Assembly (NCBI GenBank): GCA_963771015.1
Contig: CAVYRN010000010.1
Location: 68,634-132,633, forward strand
DNA from: CAVSJJ01 sp963771015
Lineage (GTDB): Bacteria > Actinomycetota > Actinomycetes > Actinomycetales > Dermatophilaceae
Reading direction: 5' to 3'
Length of the DNA: 64,000 bases
Translations under genes and position numbers: made by a program
Part shown: in pieces, positions 16,599 to 23,725 of the stretch
How positions within the stretch are numbered: the stretch's first letter is position 1
Layout: every line of letters begins with the position of its first letter
Notes under the pieces: model-generated
Told to the model about the DNA's origin: nothing
Database searches by the model: none
The model's input: the letters and a program-made list of their open reading frames with translations, nothing else

Positions 16599-18908
16599 AT
16601 GAGCGCCACCGCGGTCCCGACCGGGCCCACGGGCGCGATATGCAGCGAGCGGGCCGTGGCCAAGAACCGCAAGGACGACCGCGACGCGACCGGCGACGAC
16701 GCCGGCACGCCGCGCTCCGGGCTGGGCTGGGACCGGCACGGGCGGCCGAGCAGAGCGGAGCAGGCCGCCCGCCTGGCCCCCGAGGCCGCCCCGCCGGCCG
16801 AGCCCGGCTCGGCTCCGAGCCGGTATGCCGACGGGTCGACGGCGCCCGCCTACGCCCGGGCCGCCGCCCAGATCGCCGCCGAGCAGGCCGCCGAACGCGC
16901 CGCCCAACGGGCCGCACAGACCGCGGGCTCACCCGGCCGAACGTCGGCCGGGGCCCCGCCCCTGGCGCGGCATCGGGCCATCGACTACAGCCTCGACGAC
17001 GAGCCGGAGCACTGGGCCGTCAAGGCGTTCCAGGCCGCGACCCCCGGGCTCACCTTCCTCAGCAAGCGCTACGACCGGGCGTGGCTGCGCCGGGACGTCA
17101 TCGCCGGGGTGACGGTCGCGGCATACCTCGTCCCGCAGGTCATGGCCTACAGCGCCATCGTCGGCGTCCCACCGGTGACCGGCCTGTGGACCGCGCTCGC
17201 CGCGATGCTCGTGTATGCCGTCATGGGCAACTCGCGGGTGCTGTCCGTCGGGCCGGAGGCGACGATCTCACTGCTCGCCGGTCTCGCCATCGCTCCGCTG
17301 GCCCATGGAGACCCCCAGCGGCTCATCGAGCTGGGGGCGATGCTCAGCCTCGTCGTCGCCGGATGGGCCTTCGTCGCCAGGCTGTTCAGGCTCGGCGTCA
17401 TCGCCGACCTGCTGTCCCAGCCGCTCCTCGTCGGCTACCTCGCCGGTGCCGCGGTCCTCATGGTCGTCGGCCAGCTCGGCAAGCTGACCGGCACGGACGT
17501 CTCCGGCGAGAGCATCGTCGAGCAGGTGCGGGCCTTCGCCACGGTCGCCTCAGGGACCCGGCCGGAGACCCTCGCCGTGGCGGGGGGCACGCTGGCGGTC
17601 ATCCTCGCGATCCACTGGCTGCGACCGCGCTGGCCGGCCTCGCTCATCGGCGTCACCCTGGGGACGATCGGCTACGCCGTCTTCGACCTCGGGCGGTTCG
17701 GTGTCGCCGTCGTCGGGGACGTGCCGAGCGGCATACCCGTCCCGCACGTCCCGGCGGTCACCTGGCCGGAGCTCAAGGTCCTCCTCGTCGCGGGCCTCGG
17801 CGTGACGCTCATGGCATACAGCGACAACATGCTCTTCGCGCGGGCCTTCCCGGCACCGCCGCTGCCGGGCGAGCGGCCGTCGCAGCGCGAGGTCGACCCG
17901 CAGAGCGAGCTCGTGGCGCTCGGCGGTGCGCACGTCGTCGTCGGGCTCATCGGCGGCTTCCCCGTCTCGTCGTCGGGCTCGCGGACCGCGCTGGCCGTCT
18001 CGGCCCGGGCCCGCAGCCAGATGTACTCGCTCGCCGCGGCCCTCGTCGTCGTCCTCATGCTGTTCGTGGCCAGCCCGGTCATGCGCTACCTCCCGCAGGC
18101 CTCGCTCGGCGCCGTCGTCGTGTATGCCGCGTCGAAGCTGCTGTCGTTCAGGCAGTTCCGCCGGCTGTGGGGCTTCCGGCGGCGCGAGCTGCTGCTCGCG
18201 CTGATCACCCTGGCCGGGACCGTCGTCTACGGGATCCTCGCCGGGGTGGGCCTGGCCGTCGCCCTGTCGCTGCTCGAGATGGGGCAGCGGCTGGCCCGTC
18301 CGCACGACGCCGTTCTCGGCCGGGTGCCGGGGCTCGCCGGGATGCACGACGTCGCCGACTACCCCACCGCCGAGACGCTGCCCGGGCTGGTCATCTACCG
18401 CTTCGACGCGCCGCTGTTCTTCGCCAACGTGGGCGACCTGCGCCGCCGGGTGCAGCTCGTCGTCGACAAGGAGGTCGAGGCCTACCCCGACACCCCGCCC
18501 CGGTGGCTGCTGCTCAACGTCGAGGCGAACACCGAGGTCGACCTCACCTCGGCCGACGGGCTGCGCGAGCTCCAGGCGGACCTCTCGGCCCAGGGGATCC
18601 GGCTCGGCCTGGTCCGGATCAAGCGGGACCTGTACGAGCCGCTGCGCCGGGCGGGCGTCATCGCGGCGATCGGCGAGGACATGCTCTTCCCGACGCTCCC
18701 GGTGGCCGAGGAGGCGTACGTCCTCTGGGCCGGGGCCCATCCGGCGCCGTCGGCGGTCGGCGGCGACGACGCTTCCGCCGGAGGTGCGACGGACGGCGCG
18801 GACGCCGACGATGCCCAGGCTGGCGACGACGGCGGGTCCGGCGGCTGGTATGCCGCGCCCGGGCGCGGCATACCTCATGGTGAGACGGAGCCGGACCGCG
18901 CGGAATGA
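16599..18908 (+). CDS. SulP-family anion transporter with STAS domain and long disordered termini
   Basis: 769 residues. Residues 1-130 are an unusual Ala/Pro/charged extension, then the SulP core begins (RRDVIAGVTVAAYLVPQVMAYS) with about 10-14 membrane segments and the signature SVGPEATISLLAG. A cytoplasmic STAS domain (PGLVIYRFDAPLFFANVGDL) occupies about residues 585-700, followed by an acidic Gly/Ala/Asp tail. SulP proteins carry sulfate, bicarbonate or other anions; which one cannot be told. No good ribosome site is visible before ATG 16599. A 28-bp perfect palindrome lies in the tail codons. Confidence 0.88.
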   Translation: MSATAVPTGPTGAICSERAVAKNRKDDRDATGDDAGTPRSGLGWDRHGRPSRAEQAARLAPEAAPPAEPGSAPSRYADGSTAPAYARAAAQIAAEQAAERAAQRAAQTAGSPGRTSAGAPPLARHRAIDYSLDDEPEHWAVKAFQAATPGLTFLSKRYDRAWLRRDVIAGVTVAAYLVPQVMAYSAIVGVPPVTGLWTALAAMLVYAVMGNSRVLSVGPEATISLLAGLAIAPLAHGDPQRLIELGAMLSLVVAGWAFVARLFRLGVIADLLSQPLLVGYLAGAAVLMVVGQLGKLTGTDVSGESIVEQVRAFATVASGTRPETLAVAGGTLAVILAIHWLRPRWPASLIGVTLGTIGYAVFDLGRFGVAVVGDVPSGIPVPHVPAVTWPELKVLLVAGLGVTLMAYSDNMLFARAFPAPPLPGERPSQREVDPQSELVALGGAHVVVGLIGGFPVSSSGSRTALAVSARARSQMYSLAAALVVVLMLFVASPVMRYLPQASLGAVVVYAASKLLSFRQFRRLWGFRRRELLLALITLAGTVVYGILAGVGLAVALSLLEMGQRLARPHDAVLGRVPGLAGMHDVADYPTAETLPGLVIYRFDAPLFFANVGDLRRRVQLVVDKEVEAYPDTPPRWLLLNVEANTEVDLTSADGLRELQADLSAQGIRLGLVRIKRDLYEPLRRAGVIAAIGEDMLFPTLPVAEEAYVLWAGAHPAPSAVGGDDASAGGATDGADADDAQAGDDGGSGGWYAAPGRGIPHGETEPDRAE
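18847..18874. repeat. 28-bp perfect palindrome made of two converging GTATGCCG octamers
   Basis: The left arm GGTATGCCGCGCCC (18847-18860) is the exact reverse complement of 18861-18874. It is inside the SulP coding tail (encoding Trp-Tyr-Ala-Ala-Pro-Gly-Arg-Gly-Ile-Pro) and needs a rare ATA and TAT codon. It could act as a terminator-like hairpin near the gene end. Confidence 0.85.
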
Positions 18909-18969
18909 GCCGCACCGCGGCATTCGTTGCGTTGGGTGACCCATCCGGCGACACACCTCTGGAGACGAC

Positions 18970-19377
18970 ATGACGATCGACGCTGACGTGCACCGGCTCG
19001 CGACGGGCAAGAACCTCGCGACCGTGGTGACCCTGATGCCCGACGGGCAGCCGCAGGCGCTGCCGACGTGGGTCGACAGCGACGGCGAGCACGTCCTCAT
19101 CAACACCGAGCCGCAGCGCCAGCGCGGTCGCAACCTCGAGCGCGACCCCCGGATCACCGTCCTCATCCAGGCCGGCGACGACCCGTGGGACTGGGCCGAG
19201 GTGCGCGGCACCGTCACCGAGATGGTCCGCGGCCAGGAGGCGCGCGACCACATCGACGCGCTGTCCCGCAAGTACGTGGGCAGCGACTACGCGAACCCGA
19301 TCGGCGCCGAGGGGCGGGTCATCCTCAAGGTCACCCCGACGAAGGTCAACACCCCGCACCGGCTCGGCCGCCGCTGA
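18970..19377 (+). CDS. PPOX class F420-dependent oxidoreductase family protein
   Basis: 135 residues forming a single split-barrel flavin/F420-binding domain (LATGKNLATVVTLMPDGQPQ, then VLINTEPQRQRGRNLERDPR). In Actinomycetota these small proteins use F420 or FMN to reduce or bind small molecules. ATG 18970 follows GGAGACGAC. It stands alone, 61 bases after the SulP gene on the same strand. Confidence 0.85.
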   Translation: MTIDADVHRLATGKNLATVVTLMPDGQPQALPTWVDSDGEHVLINTEPQRQRGRNLERDPRITVLIQAGDDPWDWAEVRGTVTEMVRGQEARDHIDALSRKYVGSDYANPIGAEGRVILKVTPTKVNTPHRLGRR

Positions 19378-19472
19378 GCATCGGTCCGCGGGCGGGCGGG
19401 CCTGTCGCCAGCCGGCCCGTCGGGGCGTAAGGTCGAGCCGAGGAGCCACGCTGGTTCCCAGCAGGGAGCGTC

Positions 19473-19607
19473 ATGGCCGACAAGTCGCCGCGTCAACATC
19501 TGACCAAGAAGGCGGGCAAGTCCCTCAAGGAGAAGCGCGCCGACAAGCGCGCGAAGGCGGGCACTGAGGGCGGAAGCGAGATCTTCGCGCCCGGCAAGAA
19601 GCGCTGA
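19473..19607 (+). CDS. 44-residue conserved-looking basic protein
   Basis: ATG GCC GAC at 19473 opens a 44-codon frame ending TGA at 19607, with GGGAG six bases upstream. The product begins MADKSPRQHLTKKAGKSLKE and ends IFAPGKKR; 13 of the residues are Lys or Arg. Such short Lys-rich proteins are widespread in high-GC actinomycetes but have no assigned role; nucleic-acid binding is only a guess. Codon bias (third position mostly G/C) supports coding. Confidence 0.7.
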   Translation: MADKSPRQHLTKKAGKSLKEKRADKRAKAGTEGGSEIFAPGKKR

Positions 19608-19710
19608 CCGCCGCTTCATCCGTCACCACTCCCAGGCCGCGCGCTCACCCGCGGGGCCTGGGTTCCGTGTGCCATGGCTCGGTCGGACCGTCGCCGGCAT
19701 CCCGCAGCCT

Positions 19711-19803
19711 CGCCCCGACCGTCGCCCGGTATACCGCCGTCTGACGGCTCGGGCAGCCGCCCGGTATGCCGCTGTCGCACCCCGACCGTCGCCCGGTATG
19801 CCG
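19711..19803. repeat. Three spaced copies of CCCGGTAT(A/G)CCG between the small protein and tRNA-Phe
   Basis: CCCCGACCGTCGCCCGGTAT starts at 19713 and recurs with one fewer matching leading base at 19780; a shorter copy (GCCGCCCGGTATGCCG) lies between at 19756-19771. Two are exact GTATGCCG octamers (19764, 19796). No gene is evident from 19608 to 19919. Confidence 0.65.
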
Positions 19804-19819
19804 TCCGCCTGCCGAGCGG

Positions 19820-19850
19820 TTGGGAGGGGCGCCTCGGGCTCCGGTATAGT
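19820..19850 (+). promoter_or_regulatory. Promoter of tRNA-Phe
   Basis: TATAGT at 19845-19850 is a near-ideal -10; TTGGGA at 19820-19825 is a possible -35 at 19-bp spacing. The tRNA starts 70 bases downstream. Confidence 0.55.
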
Positions 19851-19919
19851 TCGGCAGCGCCAGCCTCGGCTGGCGGTTTCATGTCGGGCCCGGCTTCCCT
19901 GAGCCCGCACGAGACACCC

Positions 19920-19993
19920 GGCCAGGTAGCTCAGTTGGTACGAGCGTCCGACTGAAAATCGGAAGGTCGGCGGTTCGACCCCGCCCCTGGCCA
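19920..19993 (+). tRNA. tRNA-Phe (anticodon GAA)
   Basis: Acceptor GGCCAGG pairs with CCTGGCC, discriminator A at 19993. Anticodon stem TCCGA/TCGGA encloses CTGAAAA with GAA at 19954-19956. T-loop GGTTCGACCCC. CCA not encoded. Confidence 0.95.
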
Positions 19994-19999
19994 CCCCCC

Positions 20000-20035
20000 A
20001 AAACCGCAGATCACAGGCCTGTGACCTGCGGTTTT
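20000..20035 (+). terminator. Rho-independent terminator after tRNA-Phe
   Basis: AAAACCGCAG (20000-20009) pairs with CTGCGGTTTT (20026-20035), and the interior TCACAGG/CCTGTGA continues the stem after one mismatch. The terminal T run makes it a classic terminator. From 20036 to 20220 I see no gene. Confidence 0.85.
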
Positions 20036-20220
20036 GTCTGTTCCGATGCTGCTGGCCGCCGACCGTCGAGTGACCGCCAGATACCCCGAATCACCCCGAA
20101 TCGCCGGGAGATGCTGCACGGCATCTCGACATCAAGATAGTTCGACAGTTGAGGCGACGTCCGGCCGGGGCGGAACCCCATTGCCCAGCGGGCCTGACGC
20201 CGTCCGGCGAAAGGGCGGTG

Positions 20221-20979
20221 TCACTTCCGTCTCTGCGTGGCGCCCGTCAACAACTCGGCGACAAGATCGAGGTCGTCGGCCGTGATGTCGTCACCACCGG
20301 CGCCACGAATCCACGCAAGCGCCTGCTGCCGCCTGCCTACGAACCACAGCTGAACGTGGAGTGCCATGTCGTGCGCGACCGCAGGGTCGACGTCAGCGAT
20401 CTGGGCCAGGGCGGTCGGTCGGGTCGCGGGGTCGAAGGTCAGGCGCACGATGTCCAGCAGGTCGGTGCCCTGTTTCTCGGCGGAGCGGTTCATCACCGCC
20501 TGGAGCTTCATCGCGATCAGCGGTCCCGGCTCGGCCACCGGCGTCGTCACCTCCACGAGTGCCCGGCCGGCGCGCAGCACCTCGATGGTCAGGTCGGTCG
20601 CGGTGTCGTTGGCCCAGGCGTGGGCGGAGGCGTGCAGGCGATCGCCCGGGTCGTCGCTGGGGTCATCGATGTCGACCTGCCGGACCTCGAGAACGTCCAC
20701 CCGCACGGGGCCGTGCGCGGTCGGCAACAGCACGGCCGACGGCTCGACCCGTTCGGCCCCCGCCGCCGCCCGGAGGACCTCCAGCTGCGGGACCTGGCCC
20801 AGCAGGCGGTCGACGATATCGAGGTCGACCGTGGCTCGGTACGGGTTCGACAGCCGAGAGAGCACGGCCAGCCCACCGACGATGACGGGCGGCTGACCGA
20901 TGAGATCTCGGACCTGCGACACGCCCTGCACGACGGCGGCCATCGCGTCGCCGATGAAGGTGACTCGACTACCAGACAC
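20221..20979 (-). CDS. Nucleotidyltransferase of the AbiEii/MenT type (putative toxin)
   Basis: 252 residues. The nucleotidyltransferase signature is VIVGGLAVLSRL followed by TVDLDIV, giving the GG and DxD catalytic motifs. IAMKLQAVMNRSAEKQGTDLLDI near residue 165 matches the conserved Lys/Lys-Asp region of AbiEii toxins. Such toxins transfer nucleotides to tRNA or other targets and are held in check by the partner antitoxin. The GTG start at 20979 overlaps the upstream gene by 11 bases, so the pair is one operon. The order, antitoxin first, fits type IV AbiE modules. Confidence 0.75.
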   Translation of the reverse strand: MSGSRVTFIGDAMAAVVQGVSQVRDLIGQPPVIVGGLAVLSRLSNPYRATVDLDIVDRLLGQVPQLEVLRAAAGAERVEPSAVLLPTAHGPVRVDVLEVRQVDIDDPSDDPGDRLHASAHAWANDTATDLTIEVLRAGRALVEVTTPVAEPGPLIAMKLQAVMNRSAEKQGTDLLDIVRLTFDPATRPTALAQIADVDPAVAHDMALHVQLWFVGRRQQALAWIRGAGGDDITADDLDLVAELLTGATQRRK

Positions 20980-21985
20980 GGGCCCACGGCTCCTCCGGCG
21001 TCCAGGCGTCGAGGATCTCCCGGCCCCGGCCGGCGTCCTGGGCCAGGTCGAGGGCAACGAACAGGGGCTGCGCGAGTGGCCACTCGGTCGGGTTCGCCGG
21101 TACGTCGATGCGGTGCCGGACGATGGCTGGCACCGGCGCGGCCCGGACGGTCGCCGCCGCACCCGAGGCGGACTGCGCCGCACCCAGCAAGATGACCGCC
21201 CGCCGAACCGTGAGCTCGTCGGGGACGAAGAAGTCGAGCGACTGGCCCGTCCGCAGCGCCTGCGGTGCCCCGTATGCCGCCGCTGCAGCTGAGTCGGTCA
21301 GCGCCCAGCCGGGCTCGTGCTCGACATCGCCCAGGCCGAGGCGGAGAGCGTCGAGCAGTCCCGCGTCGCCGGGGTTCGGCCGCCGCACGAGGTAGGTGCG
21401 AGGCGCCGGCCAGCGCTCGGCGAGCTGCCAGAACAGGTCGTGGCCGACCACGATGTTCTTCTCGTCGATGAGGTCGTCGCGCCGCAGGGCTGACAAGATC
21501 TCGGAAACCGTGCTGGGCGACCGTCCCACCTCTCGGGCCAGCTCCCGTCCGGCGGCGGACCGCGCCGGCTGCAGCAGGAGAGCGGTCGCAACCTCGAGAC
21601 CCACTCGTCCCGCGAGAGCCTCCGAGCGCCCTGGGCGCCCCATCAGGGGATCGACGTCGGAGTCCACCACGAGCCGAGGGATGCGCAACGCCAGGCGACC
21701 ACGAAGGTCCAGATAGCCAGCGCTCCGAGAGACCAGCGCCGTGCGTGCGGAGTCGGTGACGCGATCGGCGACCACGAGCAAGGCTCCGCGAGCCGGGTCC
21801 GCCTCCGCCACGAGCCGCTCGGCGACGTCACCACTCACCAACGCCCGGCGCTTGAGCTGGAGGTTCACCCGCACACCGTCGGGGTCCAGCACGAGGTCCA
21901 CCGCCCCATCGGGCGCGCCGACTGGCAGCTGGGCCTGCAGGCCCAGCTGCGAGAAGGCGTCGACCACGAGGGCCTCGGTATCCAC
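20969..21985 (-). CDS. Winged-helix AbiEi-like protein (putative antitoxin/repressor)
   Basis: 338 residues. The N-terminal half looks like a restriction-nuclease-like or receptor fold without clear catalytic residues (VDLVLDPDGVRVNLQLKRR). A winged helix follows near residues 145-195 (GRELAREVGRSPSTVSEILSALRRDDLI). Position ahead of the AbiEii-like gene suggests antitoxin and autorepressor. I chose GTG 21985: TTGACC (22021-22016), a 17-bp spacer and GATACT (21998-21993) place the transcript start at about this codon, so it is leaderless. A TTG at 22021 would sit in the -35 box. Confidence 0.68.
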   Translation of the reverse strand: MDTEALVVDAFSQLGLQAQLPVGAPDGAVDLVLDPDGVRVNLQLKRRALVSGDVAERLVAEADPARGALLVVADRVTDSARTALVSRSAGYLDLRGRLALRIPRLVVDSDVDPLMGRPGRSEALAGRVGLEVATALLLQPARSAAGRELAREVGRSPSTVSEILSALRRDDLIDEKNIVVGHDLFWQLAERWPAPRTYLVRRPNPGDAGLLDALRLGLGDVEHEPGWALTDSAAAAAYGAPQALRTGQSLDFFVPDELTVRRAVILLGAAQSASGAAATVRAAPVPAIVRHRIDVPANPTEWPLAQPLFVALDLAQDAGRGREILDAWTPEEPWARVW

Positions 21986-22003
21986 ATGTTCCAGTATCGA
22001 ACG

Positions 22004-22037
22004 TGTTCGGTGTTCGGTCAATACCGATCACCGAACA
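22004..22037. promoter_or_regulatory. Inverted-repeat operator upstream of the AbiE-like operon
   Basis: TGTTCGGT occurs twice in direct orientation (22004-22011, 22011-22018) and once inverted as ACCGAACA (22030-22037), with a partial ACCGAT at 22023. The cluster covers the -35 (TTGACC) of the minus-strand promoter. AbiEi antitoxins repress their operons by binding inverted repeats, so this is a likely operator (inference). Confidence 0.65.
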
Positions 22038-22393
22038 ATGACGCCGTCGGGGTGCGCCAAGGGGTTGAGCCACCGCCTTCCCGGCCGCCGTGTACGGCCT
22101 CCGAGAAGCAGAGTCAGGTTCGCGCCATCACCCCGCCGTAGGGGTCGCCTCAGGCCTCTCGGGATGCCCTCGGGACCGATTCACGGGCCGTCGGAGTCCC
22201 CGGATCACCCCAGATCGCCAGACGTCGTCGCACGAGTGATCGCACGTGTGATCGCACGAGTGACCGCCCGGGCGGTCGCGCGTCCCGCCCCTGATCTGGA
22301 CGACGTATCAGACGACGTATCACCGGACCGGGGCATTGCCTCCTCTATGGCATGGATGTCCCGAAGGGACGCCCCGCACTGGGAGGACTAGCC
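22038..22393. other. Intergenic region with two sets of 12-bp direct repeats
   Basis: No gene is evident. GATCGCACGAGT-like 12-bp units are repeated about three times at 22224-22260, and GACGACGTATCA is repeated exactly at 22299-22310 and 22311-22322. These lie 70-170 bases upstream of the astacin start and may be regulator sites for it. The region is somewhat less GC-rich than its neighbours. Confidence 0.55.
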
Positions 22394-23725
22394 ATGGCAG
22401 AGCAAGGTTCATCCAAGCGCCCCGCGGCCAAGAGGACCGCACGCGCCACCCGTAGCAACGACGCCGGTTCGGGAGAGGGCGAGTTCCGCTCGGGTCCCGC
22501 TCCGCGCACCGCGTTCATCGCCGGCAACACGTTCGCAGCGAAGGCCGTGCGCTACGTCGAGGTCGACGGCATGGCGATGTTCGAGGGCGACATCGTGCTC
22601 GGTCCCGTCGACGCGGTGGAGCAGACGTCGAGTGTCATCGCGGCACAGATCCGCGGCGAGGTCGCCGCGGGTGTCGCCATCACCGGCAACCAGTACCGCT
22701 GGACGAACTGCGTCGTGCCGTACGACATCGACGCCGGGCTGCCCAGCCAGGCCCGCGTCACCGACGCGATCGCCCACTGGGAGTCGCACACCGGCTTCAG
22801 CTTCGTGCTGCGCACCCCGGCCAACGCCGCGAGCTACCCGGACTGGGTGACCTTCCGCTCCTCGAGCGGGTGCTCGTCGTCGGTCGGCCGCCAGGGCGGC
22901 CAACAGTTCGTCAACCTGGGGTCGGGGTGCACGACCGGCAACGCGATCCACGAGATCGGCCACACCGTCGGTCTCTGGCACGAGCAGTCCCGCGAGGACC
23001 GCGACGCGTTCGTCACGATCCACTGGGACAAGATCCAGCCGGGGTACGAGCACAACTTCGACCAGCACATCACCGACGGCGATGACATCGGCGCCTACGA
23101 CTACGGCTCGATCATGCACTACCCGCGCAACGCGTTCACCGTCGACGGATCCGACACGATCACGCCGGTCGTCGCCACCGCGACGATCGGGCAGCGCACC
23201 GCTCTGAGCGCCGGCGACATCGCGGCCGCGGGCACGCTGTGCACCCCGACGACGGGCGTCGAGACGATCAAGGAGACGAGCCCCGAGACGATCAAGGAGA
23301 CGATCCCGGAGACCGTCAAGGAGCTGAGCCCCGAGACGGTCAAGGAGCGGATCCCGGAGACCATCAAGGAACGGATCCCCGAGACCATCAAGGAACGGAT
23401 CCCGGAAACCATCAAGGAGCGGATCCCCGAGACCCGCAAGGAGTTCATCGAGACCGTGGTCGAGACGGCCGTCGAGCACCTCCCCGGCCTGCCCGGCCTC
23501 GGTCAGCCACCTGGCCCGCTCACGCCGGGCGTCGCCGCCGGTCAGCTGCCGTTCGCGATGCGAACGCCACAGACGGGTGCCGCGGACGCGGACCCGCAGG
23601 AGCAGCTGCTCGCCCAGCTGGCCGCCGTCAACCAGGCCGTCGACGAGACGAACGACCAGCTCCAGGCGCTCATCGAGCAGCAGCGTCAGGTCACGGCCAC
23701 CCTCAACGGGCTGGGCTGGCAATGA
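22394..23725 (+). CDS. Astacin-family (M12A) zinc metallopeptidase with C-terminal ETIKERIP repeats
   Basis: 443 residues, no signal peptide. The zinc site is H186-E-I-G-H190-x5-H196 followed by EQSREDRD, and the Met-turn is SIMHY (M241, Y243), all diagnostic of astacins. Residues 290-352 are eight octapeptide repeats (consensus ETIKERIP); then a Gly/Pro linker and a helical Gln/Glu-rich end. GGGAGG precedes ATG 22394. Its stop overlaps the ATP-grasp ligase start (ATGA), so the two are translationally coupled. The repeat tail, rich in Glu, Thr and Lys, could be the substrate of that ligase (inference). Confidence 0.85.
   Translation: MAEQGSSKRPAAKRTARATRSNDAGSGEGEFRSGPAPRTAFIAGNTFAAKAVRYVEVDGMAMFEGDIVLGPVDAVEQTSSVIAAQIRGEVAAGVAITGNQYRWTNCVVPYDIDAGLPSQARVTDAIAHWESHTGFSFVLRTPANAASYPDWVTFRSSSGCSSSVGRQGGQQFVNLGSGCTTGNAIHEIGHTVGLWHEQSREDRDAFVTIHWDKIQPGYEHNFDQHITDGDDIGAYDYGSIMHYPRNAFTVDGSDTITPVVATATIGQRTALSAGDIAAAGTLCTPTTGVETIKETSPETIKETIPETVKELSPETVKERIPETIKERIPETIKERIPETIKERIPETRKEFIETVVETAVEHLPGLPGLGQPPGPLTPGVAAGQLPFAMRTPQTGAADADPQEQLLAQLAAVNQAVDETNDQLQALIEQQRQVTATLNGLGWQ
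23261..23449 (+). repeat. Eight tandem 24-bp coding repeats (E-T-[IV/R]-K-E-x-x-P)
   Basis: Codons 290-352 of the astacin gene. Copies in order: ETIKETSP, ETIKETIP, ETVKELSP, ETVKERIP, three of ETIKERIP, and ETRKEFI. The three central copies are nearly identical in DNA, differing at silent sites such as GAG/GAA, so expansion by slippage followed by divergence is likely. Each unit offers two Glu, one Thr and one Lys at fixed spacing. Confidence 0.9.

Noticed and set aside
19623..20119. Minus-strand frames encoding phrases such as GSNRRPSDFQSDA and VEPPTFRFSVGRSYQLS
   Set aside because: They are antisense translations of tRNA-Phe, a well-known false-gene pattern; no ribosome site or codon bias supports them.
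20036..22393. Integrated phage or plasmid at tRNA-Phe
   Set aside because: No integrase, excisionase or repeated tRNA 3' end was found; kept only as a tentative accessory block.
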